Shown in pieces: positions 18,650 to 27,779 of a stretch of DNA of 64,000 nucleotides; within the stretch, counting starts at the first letter, position 1, and each line of letters begins with the position of its first letter. The notes under the pieces are model-generated. The model saw only the letters and a list, made by a program, of their open reading frames with translations. It searched no databases and was not told the DNA's origin. Source of the DNA: Pelagomonas calceolata (Eukaryota; Sar; Pelagophyceae; Pelagomonadales; Pelagomonadaceae); assembly GCA_918797485.1 (NCBI GenBank), contig CAKKNE010000006.1, positions 2,852,001 to 2,916,000 of the forward strand, in the 5' to 3' direction. The position numbers and the translations under genes are program-made.

Positions 18650-19714
18650 ATGGAACAACCAGATCAGCAGCCGCCAGCACCGCCGCCGCCGCCGGGCGCC
18701 CGCCAAAAACGGGGCCCCAGCCGGGCGACGTCGGCACCATCACAACCGCAAGCGCCCCACCCCGAGACGACGGTGCTGTGGACCGACGCCGGCGCGGCAA
18801 GAGCCTCACCCCAACCGACGACGATAACGAGCCAACAACTACCTCCAACTCTACAAGCAAAAGTAGAGCGCTCCGACACGTTGGCCTCGCAAAAGACGCG
18901 GCCCGTCTCGCACATCGCGGCGGCGGCCGCCTCCCTACCGAAAAGACCTAGAATAGCCTCCCAATACGGGTCTGGTTCGGGCGGCGGGCCTCGAAGAGGC
19001 AGAACCTTCCCCGTGAGAACGTTAGCCGAGTGCCTCGCCTCCGACAACTTTAGTATCCTCGAAAAGTGGACTTTGGAACATGCCTCAAAACCCTACCCAA
19101 CCTCACAAGAAAAGCAAAAGCTCGCTGAGCGCTGCGGATTAGAACTTAATAGTGTACACACGTGGTTCCGGAACATGCGGAAACGAAAGTTTTTTCATTT
19201 GGAACGAGGCTCGCGGCCCCCCGCCGACGCCTTCGAGACGCAACTCCTCGCGTTCATGAAAGCGGAAGGACTCAAACCGCCCGAGGTGAAGGTCGTCACG
19301 CCGACGGCTCCAGAACCGAAGGAGCCGGCGCCGGTGGTACGCCCTCCATCGTTGAAGGGGACGCGCTACTCGCCGGCGGACATCCATCCGCCCCGACCGC
19401 TCGCGCCGGGCGAGCGCCGGGTGGTCGTCGAGCCGGGCGTCGGCGGGTCGTTTGGGGTCTTGCTGGATCGGGGCGAAGGGTGTGCGATCGTGGCGGGCTT
19501 CGCGTCCGACGAGGTTGCAGAAAAAACATCCCTGAAGGTGGGCGAGGTCGTCGTCGCGGCCGATCGTCGTAGGTTGGCGGGCGCGGCGTGGGACGACATC
19601 GTCGCCCGTATTAGATGTTGCGGGCGGGCGGGCGAGCCGCTGGAATTGGTGGTTCGTAAACCGAACCGCGGGCTCGACGCGGTCTTGGACGCGATCGAGG
19701 CCGTGGGGCATTAA
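18650..19714 (+). CDS. TALE-class homeodomain protein fused to a PDZ domain
   Basis: The ATG at 18650 (A-rich context) gives 354 residues. After a Pro/Gln-rich tail, residues about 124-180 form a homeodomain: helix 1 ends before the loop PYPTSQEKQKLAERCGL, the extra P-Y-P residues mark the TALE class, and helix 3 reads VHTWFRNMRKRKFF with the invariant W-F-x-N. Residues about 254-335 form a PDZ-like domain (GGSFGVLLDRGEGCAIVAGF, then LKVGEVVVAADRR and LELVVRK). TALE proteins are DNA-binding transcription factors, and in algae some control life-cycle stage. The PDZ would bind peptide C-termini. This pairing is unusual. No intron seen. Confidence 0.85.
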   Translation: MEQPDQQPPAPPPPPGARQKRGPSRATSAPSQPQAPHPETTVLWTDAGAARASPQPTTITSQQLPPTLQAKVERSDTLASQKTRPVSHIAAAAASLPKRPRIASQYGSGSGGGPRRGRTFPVRTLAECLASDNFSILEKWTLEHASKPYPTSQEKQKLAERCGLELNSVHTWFRNMRKRKFFHLERGSRPPADAFETQLLAFMKAEGLKPPEVKVVTPTAPEPKEPAPVVRPPSLKGTRYSPADIHPPRPLAPGERRVVVEPGVGGSFGVLLDRGEGCAIVAGFASDEVAEKTSLKVGEVVVAADRRRLAGAAWDDIVARIRCCGRAGEPLELVVRKPNRGLDAVLDAIEAVGH

Positions 19715-20099
19715 GTGTGTGTTTCCTGAGTCCCGTTCGTAGGCGCGGATTTCCAGGGGCTTCCGTGTTGTGTGTGGCCTCGTCGGCGGCGTCCCCTCGC
19801 CGAGAGTCGCTCCGCCCACGCTGGCCCCGCGCGTCGCGTCGTCGGCGCGGGCCGCGGTTTTTGGCTCTGGAGCTCTCCTGGTCGCATCGAGGGCGTCTGC
19901 CGGCGGCGAGGGAGTGCTTGCCCGGCGCGTCGACCGGCACGGCGGGCTCGACCGAGTTTGGATCGAGTCGCGGCTGCCATCTCCCGTGCCGTACGCGAGC
20001 CCAGCTGTTAGGTGCAAATTCCTTGCTTGCATCGCGTTGCTGGTTACAAATTGACAAGCGTTTGCTGCTAATCCGCCCGCGCGGCCGCTCCTTGCAGCC
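19715..20099 (+). other. intergenic region upstream of the first plastid coiled-coil gene
   Basis: 385 bp of GC-rich sequence without a convincing coding frame. It ends in the leader GCAGCCATGAAGCTTGCA-like context shared with the tandem copy at 22131. Confidence 0.4.
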
Positions 20100-21671
20100 A
20101 TGAAGCTTGCAGCTCTCCTACTCGCTGCCTCTGCGGCCGCATTCATGCCGTCGTTGCACCCGCGGCGCATCAGCGTCGAGCTGGGCGCCAAGCGCCGGCT
20201 GAAGAAGGCCCTCAGCGACGCCAAGAAGCCGAAGCGCGCGTCCAAAAAGGCGTCGGCGGCGCCGGTGCGCTCGCTCGACGAGGAGATCGCCAAGCGCGAG
20301 CGGCCGAAGGGCGTCGCCGTCGGCGACTATCTGGAATCGCTGCGGGCGGCGGACCCCGCGCCAAAGGCCGCGGACGCTGCCGCGCTGTTCAACGAGGCCG
20401 AAGCCGCTGCGTCCGAAGCCAGCGACCTCAGCAAGCAGGCCGCGGCACTCGCCGACGATTCGGCCGCCAAAGCCGCGGCGGAGGTGGCCGAGGCGGCCGA
20501 GCGCGAGGCGGCGGCGGCGGCAGCCGAGACCGCGGCCAAGAAGGCTGCCGCCGAGGCCGCGGCGCGGGAAAAGGAAGCTCTGGAGCGCGAGAAGGCCGCC
20601 GCGGCGCAGCGCGCGAAGGAGGAGCAGGAGGCGCGCGACGCCGAGGCCGCGCGCCTCGCCGCGAAGGCCGAAGCCGAGGCCCAAGCGAAGGCCGAAGAGG
20701 AAGCACGCGTCGCCGCCGAGAAGAAGGCGGAGGAGGAACGGCTCGCCGAGGAAGCTCGCATGGCTGAGGAGGCGCGCCTGGCCGAAGAGGCCCGCAAGGC
20801 TGAGGAAGCTAGGATCGCGGAAGAAAAACGCATCGAGGAAGAGCGGATCGCTGCTGAGAAAGCCGCCGAAGAGGCGCGCCTGAAGGCTGAGGCCGAGGCG
20901 AAGGCCAAGGCCGAGGAGGAGGCCCGCATCGCCGAGGAGAAGCGGAAGGCCGAGGAAGCTAGGATCGCGGAAGAAAAGCGCCTGGCCGAAGAGAAGCGCC
21001 TCGCCGAGGAGGCGGCGGCGCGCGGCGACTTGGTGTTGGCCGCGGCGGACGCGGCGGCGAGCTGGCCGCCGGCCGCGGCCATCGGGCCTTTGCAAGATGC
21101 GCTCGCCAAGGCGGCATCATTAGGCATCACGGACGGTAATGATGTGGACGCCGCGAAGGACGCGATCGCGGCGGCCGAGCGCATCGCGGCCCTCGCCGCT
21201 GAAGGTGCTGAGGTCCAGCCGAAACGCAAAGCGGCGGCCAAGGCCGCGCAGGACTGGCAGGTCGCGCGCAAGGTCGAGGGCCTCCGCGCGGAGGGCGAGA
21301 AAGTTATATCGAGGCGGGCCGAAGGTGCTCAAAAACTGCAAGCATACGTGAAGGAGACGCGGGCGGCGGCCATCGTCGGCGACTGGGCCGACGCCGACGG
21401 CATGCTTTGTAGATTGAAAGCAGACGGCACGGTCCTCGTGCCGCCGTCGCGTGGTTCTGGAGGCACCTGGAAGGTCGTCGACGAGGACGGCTTCTCGACG
21501 TCGATCGAGCTCACGCTCGCGCTGGCCCAGACGACGCGCAACGGCGTGCCCGCCGGCAACCGCGAGCACACGCTCCGGGGGAGCGTCGCGTCCGGCACGA
21601 TGACTGGCACGGTCGAGACGACGATGTTCGGCTCCGTGGCACGGGGGGACCTCGAGCTGACGAAGATGTGA
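20100..21671 (+). CDS. plastid-targeted Ala-rich coiled-coil protein, copy A of a tandem pair
   Basis: 523 residues. The N-terminus MKLAALLLAASAAAFMPSLH is a signal peptide with an A-F-x-P junction, then a basic transit-like region. Residues about 95-320 are a long Ala/Glu/Lys/Arg coiled coil built on degenerate AEEARLAEEARKAEEARIAE heptads. From about 320 a distinct C-terminal region (DAAASWPPAAAIGPLQDALA, YVKETRAAAIVGDWADADG, LCRLKADGTVLVPPSRGSGG) ends in a small beta-rich domain. The C-terminal region is nearly identical to copy B at 22131, whereas the coiled coil differs in length. Function unknown; a structural role in the plastid is only a guess. Confidence 0.8.
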   Translation: MKLAALLLAASAAAFMPSLHPRRISVELGAKRRLKKALSDAKKPKRASKKASAAPVRSLDEEIAKRERPKGVAVGDYLESLRAADPAPKAADAAALFNEAEAAASEASDLSKQAAALADDSAAKAAAEVAEAAEREAAAAAAETAAKKAAAEAAAREKEALEREKAAAAQRAKEEQEARDAEAARLAAKAEAEAQAKAEEEARVAAEKKAEEERLAEEARMAEEARLAEEARKAEEARIAEEKRIEEERIAAEKAAEEARLKAEAEAKAKAEEEARIAEEKRKAEEARIAEEKRLAEEKRLAEEAAARGDLVLAAADAAASWPPAAAIGPLQDALAKAASLGITDGNDVDAAKDAIAAAERIAALAAEGAEVQPKRKAAAKAAQDWQVARKVEGLRAEGEKVISRRAEGAQKLQAYVKETRAAAIVGDWADADGMLCRLKADGTVLVPPSRGSGGTWKVVDEDGFSTSIELTLALAQTTRNGVPAGNREHTLRGSVASGTMTGTVETTMFGSVARGDLELTKM

Positions 21672-22130
21672 ACTTCACGGGCCTGGGGCTAATCTTCTGT
21701 GTTGCTAGTGACGCATGGGGCGCGCGCGACGAACGCAACGTCGCACCTCCGTTCCCTGTTGCACGGAGCCGGTCGTAGACCGAGCTCAGGTGCCCGCCGT
21801 GAGTACAATCGGTCCCCTACGTGCGCCCGGGTCTACTGCGGCGACGACCGTCCCGCGCCCGCGGCTCCTCCACTCGCCCAAGCCGGACATACCCAATCCT
21901 AAACGTCCCCACCGCTCGCGAACAGGTCGCACGGCCCAACCCGCGCGCACGGGATGTCTTACCTCACACAGCAAAGCTTTGGATCCCCGCTTTTTGATCC
22001 TCCATTACGCAGAGGGCTCACTGTGATTTGTGCAATTTGCACCGCGAACGGCTTCATCGGTCGCCGAAGCTCACGCACGCCCGCGGGGATCGCTGCACGA
22101 CTCAGGCACAGCGATTAGGAAGCAGCAGCC
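21672..22130 (+). other. intergenic region between the tandem coiled-coil genes
   Basis: 459 bp with no convincing gene. A weak partial resemblance to the palindromic motif (TTGCTAGTGACGC near 21701) lacks the core and is not counted. Confidence 0.35.
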
Positions 22131-23330
22131 ATGAAGCTTGCAATTATCCTTGCGCTTGCGGCAAGCACGAATGCGTTCCTCGCACCCTTGCACCCGCAAC
22201 GAGTGAACGTCGAGCTCGCCGCCAAGAAGAAGAAGAAGAAGCAGGTCATGAGCCCGAGCGGCGACGGCGTCCAGGCGACGGTTCTAATTGAGAAGGCTGA
22301 CGCCGCCGCCGCCGACGCGATTGACCTCAGCAAGCAGGCCGCGGCGCTCGCCGACGACAGCGCGGCCAAGGCCGCTGCAAAGGCCGCAGAGGAGGCCGAG
22401 GCGGAAGCCGCCAAGGCCGCCGCCGAGACCGCGGCCAAGAAGGCTGCGGCCGACGCCGCGGCGGCCGCCGAGCGCGAGAAGGAGGCCCAAGCGGCCGCCG
22501 CCGCCCAGAAAGCGAAGGAGGAGGAGGCGGCGCGCGAGGCCGAGTCCGCGCGGCTCGCCGCGAAGGCCAAGGCCGAGGCCGAGGCCAAAGCTAAAGCAGA
22601 GGAAGAGGCCCGCATCGCTGCCGAGAAGGAGGCTGCACGCATCGCTGCCGAGAAGAAGGCCGCCGAGGAGGCCGCGGCGCGCGGCGACTTGGTCTTGGCG
22701 GCCGCAGAGGCCGCGGCGAGCTGGCCGCCGGACGCGGCCATCGGGCCTTTGCAAGATGCGCTCGCCAAGGCGGCGGCGCTCGGCATCACGGACGGCAACG
22801 ATGTTGATGCGGCCAAGGACGCGATCGCGGCGGCCGAGCGCATCGCGGCCCTCGCGGCCGAGGGCGAGGGCGTCCAGCCCCGGAGAAAAGCCGCGGCGAA
22901 GGCCGCGGAGGAGTGGCAGGTCGCGCGCAAGGTCGAATCTTTAAGGGAAGAGGGCGAGAAGGTCATTTCCCAGAGAGCTGAGGGAGCGCAGAAGCTCCAG
23001 GCCTACGTGAAGGAGACGCGGGCGTCGTCGATTGTGGGCGACTGGGCCGACGCCGATGGCATGCTCTGCCGACTCAAGGCCGACGGCACGGTGCTCGTGC
23101 CGCCCAGTCGCGGGTCGGGCGGCGCCTGGAAATTGACAAACGAGGACGGCTTCGGCGCCTCCGTCGAAATTACATTAGCGCTCGCCCAGACGACGCGCAA
23201 CGGCGTGCCCGCGGGCAACCGCGAGCACACCCTGAAGGGGAGCATCTCGGGGAGCAAGATGACCGGCGCCGTCGAGACGCTCATGTTCGGGTCCGTCGCG
23301 TCGGGGGATTTGGATTTGACGAAGATGTGA
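22131..23330 (+). CDS. plastid-targeted Ala-rich coiled-coil protein, copy B of a tandem pair
   Basis: 399 residues, a shorter paralogue of the gene at 20100. The presequence is MKLAIILALAASTNAFLAP, a signal peptide with the A-F-L-A-P motif, followed by six lysines. The coiled coil (about residues 50-185) is roughly 120 residues shorter than in copy A, so heptad units were gained or lost. The C-terminal about 210 residues align closely with copy A, including GNDVDAAKDAIAAAERIAAL and YVKETRASSIVGDWADADG. Both share the leader around the ATG. Tandem duplication followed by repeat-length divergence is the simplest history. Confidence 0.8.
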   Translation: MKLAIILALAASTNAFLAPLHPQRVNVELAAKKKKKKQVMSPSGDGVQATVLIEKADAAAADAIDLSKQAAALADDSAAKAAAKAAEEAEAEAAKAAAETAAKKAAADAAAAAEREKEAQAAAAAQKAKEEEAAREAESARLAAKAKAEAEAKAKAEEEARIAAEKEAARIAAEKKAAEEAAARGDLVLAAAEAAASWPPDAAIGPLQDALAKAAALGITDGNDVDAAKDAIAAAERIAALAAEGEGVQPRRKAAAKAAEEWQVARKVESLREEGEKVISQRAEGAQKLQAYVKETRASSIVGDWADADGMLCRLKADGTVLVPPSRGSGGAWKLTNEDGFGASVEITLALAQTTRNGVPAGNREHTLKGSISGSKMTGAVETLMFGSVASGDLDLTKM

Positions 23331-23505
23331 CCATCTTCCTTGACTTTAACATTTATGAACCTTGCCTAGTCCCTCATACGCCGCCGCCCCGACGCCATCG
23401 CCGCGGCAGCGTCGTCCTCTTCGGAGGAGCCCCTCTGGACGAGCCAAGTTAGAAAGGAGTCTTACACGAGGATGAAACGAAACGGGGGGAGGGGGCTTGA
23501 CAAAA

Positions 23506-24909
23506 TCACGGCGACTTGAGCTGCTGGCGCGGGCCCGGCTCCTTCAAAAACTTCGCGAGCGCGCCCTCGGAGACATCAGAAGTGTTCGCGAGGTAGTAGG
23601 CGCCGTCGTCGTCCAAATCGAGCAACACTAATGTCGCCTCGCCCTTCGGCGGCTTGATGTCACACAATCGGACCACCTGCTCGGCGATGCCCTCGTCGGC
23701 CGTCGCGTAGAAAAATAATGTATCAGACTTCTCCTGCTTCGTCGCGAGCGCCTTCAGGCCTTCCACGTTCTTGTCCTCCATATTGTGCACGAAGACGCAC
23801 AGCGCCTTCTCGTCGTTAATTGACGACCCTTTGCACTCGGCCGTTTTTGTTAGATCAGCGTAGGGCTTGGGCGCCCACGACCGCGGGAAGTCCTCTACGC
23901 AATTCTCCATGACGAAAGATCTACCGGACGTCGTGATTGTGTTTCTCCCATTGGCTTCGGAATCCAATAACACCAAAGAGGGAATGCCGTTGACGCCGAA
24001 GGCCTTCGAGAGCTTCTCCTTCTGGTCCCGGGCATCATACGGTAGAGCTAACCAGTGCTCGCCCATGGACTGGTAGTACGACGCCCAGGCCTTGCTATCT
24101 TTGTCGCTCGAGACGAAGGCGATGGAGGCCTGTGTGATGATGCGTGAGTTTACGTCGCGGCGGCGGCGGCGCGCGGCGCGCGGGTGTACAGGCTGCAACA
24201 TAAAAATTTTCGGCGTCTCCGCGTGAAAATCTTCGAGTTTGCTGTGAGCAGCCTTGGCGTCGTGTTTCGGACACTGCTACGATACGTCTGGATACTTCTT
24301 CTCGAGCTCCGAAAAGAACTCCACTAATTTAGGAGTGAAGCCGCGGCAGGGCGGGCACCAGTGCGCCGAGAAGTATAATAGTAAAGGCCCCGGCCGCTCC
24401 GACAACGACACTTCTTCGCCCTCCTTGTCGACGAAGGGCGGCAGCGCAGAGAGAATCTCTGCGACGGAGGGCGGCTTCCAGGGGAACGCCTCCGGTTCGG
24501 ACGAGACGCCGTCGCGGCCATCTAACGTGATGGTCTCGCCCGTCTTCCCGTCGAGAATCACCAGTGTAGGAATGCCCCTGACCTTAAACTTCTTCGAGAG
24601 CGCATTTTTGGTCGCTCTGTCTTTAAAGGGCAGCGCCGCCCAGGCGGCCTGCTCGTCGTAGTACTCCTTGAACTGCGACGCGTCGCGGTCGCTCGACACG
24701 AAAATAATTTCAAAGTTCTTGGAGTCCTTGATCTGGTCGTAGAACTTGCCGAGCGCCGGTGTGAAGCCGCGGCAGGGCGGGCACCAGTGGGCGCTGAAAT
24801 ATAAACCGATCACCTCCTTGCCGGCTAATACTTCATTGGTGGGCTTCTGGCCCGTCTTCGTCTCGAGCGTGTTGCCGAGTAAGGTGCAGAAGTCGTGGAA
24901 CCCGGACAT
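23506..24909 (-). CDS. nucleoredoxin-like protein with two thioredoxin domains
   Basis: Two exons, 24909-24286 and 24129-23506, both 624 nt, give 415 residues. Domain 1 has GLYFSAHWCPPCRGFTP near residue 36 and domain 2 repeats LLYFSAHWCPPCRGFTP near 178. Both keep the active-site WCPPC and the later cis-Pro segment (RGIPTLVILD and NGIPSLVLLD). This is the nucleoredoxin/tryparedoxin architecture of a cytosolic or nuclear disulfide reductase. No targeting peptide is present. The intron splits domain 2 between KKYPD and ASIAFVSSDKD. The C-terminal about 110 residues resemble a degenerate third thioredoxin fold without the active site. Confidence 0.9.
24130..24285 (-). other. ordinary intron of the nucleoredoxin gene (156 nt)
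   Basis: On the minus strand it starts GTATCG and ends CATCACACAG. It lacks the introner hairpin core and is more A/T-rich than most introns here, so it is probably an older intron. Confidence 0.8.
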
Positions 24910-25536
24910 GGTAATGTGTTTTTTGTTGGTGCTGTGTTTTTTGTTGCTGTGTGCGCTTGATCTGTGGTTTTTGCTGGCGCGTTGTTTTAAGCACTACTGT
25001 GTGGTGCTCTGCGCGTGTTGGTGGTGCTTGGCGTGCGTTTGCGTTTGCGTAATGTGCCTGAGATGTCTGGTCGAGCTCGGAGAGTTGCCACGGGTTTTTT
25101 CAGTAACAATCTTTGTTTCACCGGGCGGTTTCCGTAACTTGGGCTCGTCTGGGGCCCACCACCACTCTCGGGGCGACCCCAGGGCTCCGTCCGAGTGCGC
25201 CTGCCGCGCGTGTCGGGTGTTGCGTCGACGACGCGGGCGCCGCGCGAGAACCGAGGTCGCCGGGCGAGTAGCTTCCGGGCGCAGAGCCCTGGGCCGCGAG
25301 TCGGATTGTGTTCTGAGCCAGCGGCCGTAAGACGATTCGAGAGCCAGTCCCACCTAGGTAGCCCCTCTAGCCCCCTTCACAAAAGCAGCGTTGCTCTCAG
25401 AGCAACTGGGCCACGCGACGCTGCCCCCAGCGACGGTGGGCCGCGGCGCTCTATCCCCAAAGACTGCGCCGAAGGGCAGCAAAACGGTGGGCGCAGCCTT
25501 CGCCGAGCAACCACAGCTCGGCACAAGTGAAAAGCC
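24910..25536. other. divergent promoter region
   Basis: 627 bp between nucleoredoxin (minus) and the CW-finger gene (plus). The nucleoredoxin side has a strongly strand-biased tract (about 24910-25070, T/G-rich on the plus strand, hence CA-rich in its leader). At 25319-25341 GCGGCCGTAAGACGATTC resembles the core of the palindromic motif but lacks CTAGCAA. No gene seen. Confidence 0.4.
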
Positions 25537-26526
25537 ATGTCCGCGGCGCGCCAGTCGCGCCCGCGCAAGGCGAGCGCGCGCGCACGCGAGGCGGCGGCGG
25601 ACGCCGTCGACGAGTCGGACTCTGACTCGGGGTCGGACTCCGAGCCGGACGATGTTGATGGAGACGACGCCTGGGCCCAGTGCGACGCCTGCCAGAAGTG
25701 GCGCCTGCTCCCGAAGGACCACGTCGTCGACGAGGGCGCGGACTGGACCTGTTCCCTCGTGGGACGGAGCTGCGACGAGCGCGCCGACGACGCCGTCGAG
25801 GAGCCCGCGGGCACGGTGACGCCCCCGCTGTCCGTCGAGCCGGTATCACTGAAGGACCTCGATACGACACCGCAGCGAAAAAAAGCCCGGGCCCTCGCGG
25901 CCGACCCGGCGGCGATCCGCGAGGCCTATGCTCGGGAGAGGCAGGACGCCGGCTCCGAGCGAAAAAAATCTGAGCAGAAGGGCTGCGGTGGCACCCTTCC
26001 CGAGGACCTCAACACGCTCCTCGAGCCGCTCGAAGACGGCAGCAAGCGCTTCGGGCTCGCGTGTTGTGTGGCACGAGGCGTAATTAAGTACGGCTCGTTG
26101 AGATGTATGACTGAAGAAAGACTCGGCGACTACGTCAGCCGCGGGAAGGAAGTCTATGAAGATTTGGGGCCCAAATCAAAGCAACACGTAGACTTTATTG
26201 AACGGCTGGCGGCAGAAATGAAAGTCAAGAATCTTAGTCGATATTTCTACAGCTCACAGTGCCACAGTCATCTCGGCAATGTGGGGTCGTTACTCCAGAA
26301 GGTAGAGAAAAAACTGAGCAGCGCCGCGCCCGGGGCGGCGCAGACGCCGGGGCGCGCCCGTGGCGCCAAGAAGCGCGGGGCGGGGCCGGCTCGGGTCTCG
26401 TCGGACGACGACGACCCGCCCGCGGATTTGAGCGACGAAGCGCCGGCGCCGCCCGACGAAGACGACTCGCCGCCGCCGCCGCCGGCCGCCACGCCCAAGA
26501 AGCGGCAGCGCCGGGACGCGGGGTAG
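25537..26526 (+). CDS. CW-type zinc finger protein
   Basis: 329 residues from ATG 25537. Residues about 44-85 form a CW domain: WAQCDACQKWRLLP, then DWTCSLVGRSCDE, with the four Cys and conserved Trp residues. CW domains read histone H3 lysine 4 methylation in chromatin proteins. A helical region of about 100 residues follows (DLNTLLEPLEDGSKRFGLAC and later VDFIERLAAEMKVKNLSRYF). The C-terminal tail is acidic/Pro-rich with a basic end (PKKRQRR), a likely nuclear localisation signal. Its convergent neighbour, the light-harvesting gene, ends 55 bp away. Confidence 0.8.
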   Translation: MSAARQSRPRKASARAREAAADAVDESDSDSGSDSEPDDVDGDDAWAQCDACQKWRLLPKDHVVDEGADWTCSLVGRSCDERADDAVEEPAGTVTPPLSVEPVSLKDLDTTPQRKKARALAADPAAIREAYARERQDAGSERKKSEQKGCGGTLPEDLNTLLEPLEDGSKRFGLACCVARGVIKYGSLRCMTEERLGDYVSRGKEVYEDLGPKSKQHVDFIERLAAEMKVKNLSRYFYSSQCHSHLGNVGSLLQKVEKKLSSAAPGAAQTPGRARGAKKRGAGPARVSSDDDDPPADLSDEAPAPPDEDDSPPPPPAATPKKRQRRDAG

Positions 26527-26581
26527 TAACGCGAGAAGAATCTATTTTTTTACCACTACTACGACCGGCCCCACGTAGCAT

Positions 26582-27537
26582 CTAGGAGAAGATCTTGCCC
26601 AGGTTGCCGAAGGCGGGTTCGTGCGTCATGAGCCCCGCGCCGATCTGGCCCATGACGGCCCACATCGCGAGGCGGCCGTGCTTGATCTCCTTGAGCGCGA
26701 GCTCCTCCGTGATCTCGAACTGCAGGGGGTTCAGGCCGAAGTCGCCCGGCGCCCTCTCTCCCGTAGAGCGCCCCATCGTCGTCGCCACGCCCGAAATGAG
26801 CTCGATGGCGGTGATGAAGACGATGCCCGCGCAGATCGCGTTCGGGTGCTCCTCCCACGCGTCCCAGAAGACGTCCATCTGGCTTCGCCCGTCGGCCTCG
26901 GGCCAGCCCGGGAGGGGGCCGAAGGCCTCGACCCAGATGACGCCCGTCGCCGCGAGCATCGCGACGCGGCCGTGCTTGAGCTCGGCCTCTCTGAGCCAGT
27001 AGAGGTCGACGCCGAGGTCGTCGATCTCGGACAGGCCGAGGGGGTCGAAGCCCACGTCGCCGGCCATGGACCCGTCCAGGTTCTTCGGCTGCTCGAGGAA
27101 CGGCATGGACAGCGAGTTCGCGTTGGCCGCGACGGTCTGTGTGACGCGGGGGGTGAGGGCCGCGCGCGTCTCTCTTCTCTCTCTCGTGCCTCTCGTGTGT
27201 GGGTGCGTGCGTGTCCGCCGTCGCGGCTGCGCGGCGGCGCGCGCAGCCCTTCCGGCGCCCGACGTCGGAGAACAGCTGCCGCCCCCACAGGGCTGCGAGC
27301 CGCGCTCCGCGCCAGCGCGAGCGCTCCGGACTGATGGCTGGCATCCGTGTGACGGCCGCAGCGCCTCGCGTCCGCCGCATGGGTCCGCGCGCGCCCGCCC
27401 GCAGGCCAAGATCGAGCAGAGGGAGTTCTCAGCGTCTACGCCATGAAATTCGACACAGTTGCAGCTACCGCCCGTTTTTGCCCTATCGGCGCCACGTAGG
27501 CCCCGACAACCGGCAACAAAGCCAGAGCAGCCCGCAT
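26582..27537 (-). CDS. chlorophyll a/c-binding light-harvesting protein (FCP/LHC family)
   Basis: Two exons, 27537-27469 and 27136-26582, give 207 residues, normal for this family. Exon 1 encodes MRAALALLPVVGAYVAPIGQ, a signal peptide with an A-Y-V-A-P plastid junction. Exon 2 starts TVAANANSLSMPFLEQ and continues PKNLDGSMAGDVGFDPLGLS. Helix 1 (LREAELKHGRVAMLA) and helix 3 (LKEIKHGRLAMWAVMG) carry the paired Glu/His/Arg ligands for chlorophyll. The product binds chlorophyll a/c and carotenoid in the thylakoid. A longer upstream frame exists only from a non-ATG codon and would read through the intron, so I reject it. Confidence 0.9.
27137..27468 (-). other. intron of the light-harvesting gene (332 nt)
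   Basis: Minus-strand donor GTAGCT after the plastid signal exon, acceptor CGTCACACAG before ACC GTC GCG. Phase 0. It has a purine-rich GAGAG tract and no introner core. It is the longest intron in the window. Confidence 0.75.
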
Positions 27538-27548
27538 TTTGGCCTTTT

Positions 27549-27568
27549 GCCTTGGCTCCTTACAGGTA
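27549..27568 (-). promoter_or_regulatory. degenerate relative of the palindromic motif
   Basis: On the minus strand CCTGTAAGGAGCCAAGG lies just upstream of the light-harvesting ATG (27537). It matches the family core at CTGTAAG and CAAGG but lacks CTAG. Possibly a diverged copy; not counted among the 12. Confidence 0.3.
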
Positions 27569-27779
27569 TCAGACAGCCCTAGTGGGCTTAACTAGCGCAA
27601 TTTAGCCGTCCGCGCGTGATGGATGAATAGGGAGGGCGTAGCAGGCTCGGACGCCTCGACGCGGCGCCTTTTCGCATGCGCGGATCTGCTCGGTCGAAGT
27701 GAGAGTGCTCGATCTTGCTCCTCCGCGGCGGCCCGCCGTGCTCATCTGCTCGTCGTAGGCCGTCGGAGCCATCGCAGCC

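Noticed and set aside
20118-21271. Long minus-strand frames opposite the coiled-coil gene, rich in Arg/Leu or Ala/Ser.
   Set aside because: They mirror the GCC/GAG codon repeats of the real gene and have no independent support.
22131-22700. GCC/GCG-rich repeats in the coiled-coil and Lys/Ala-rich genes as microsatellites or a CRISPR array.
   Set aside because: The periodicity is codon-level, with no regular repeat and spacer structure; it encodes heptads.
24130-24285. The nucleoredoxin intron as an introner.
   Set aside because: No hairpin core, terminal repeat or target duplication; it looks like a conventional older intron.
26559-27409. Longer N-terminal extensions of the light-harvesting protein.
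   Set aside because: They read through a purine-rich intron from non-ATG codons. A clean signal-peptide exon at 27537-27469 joins in phase and gives the normal length.
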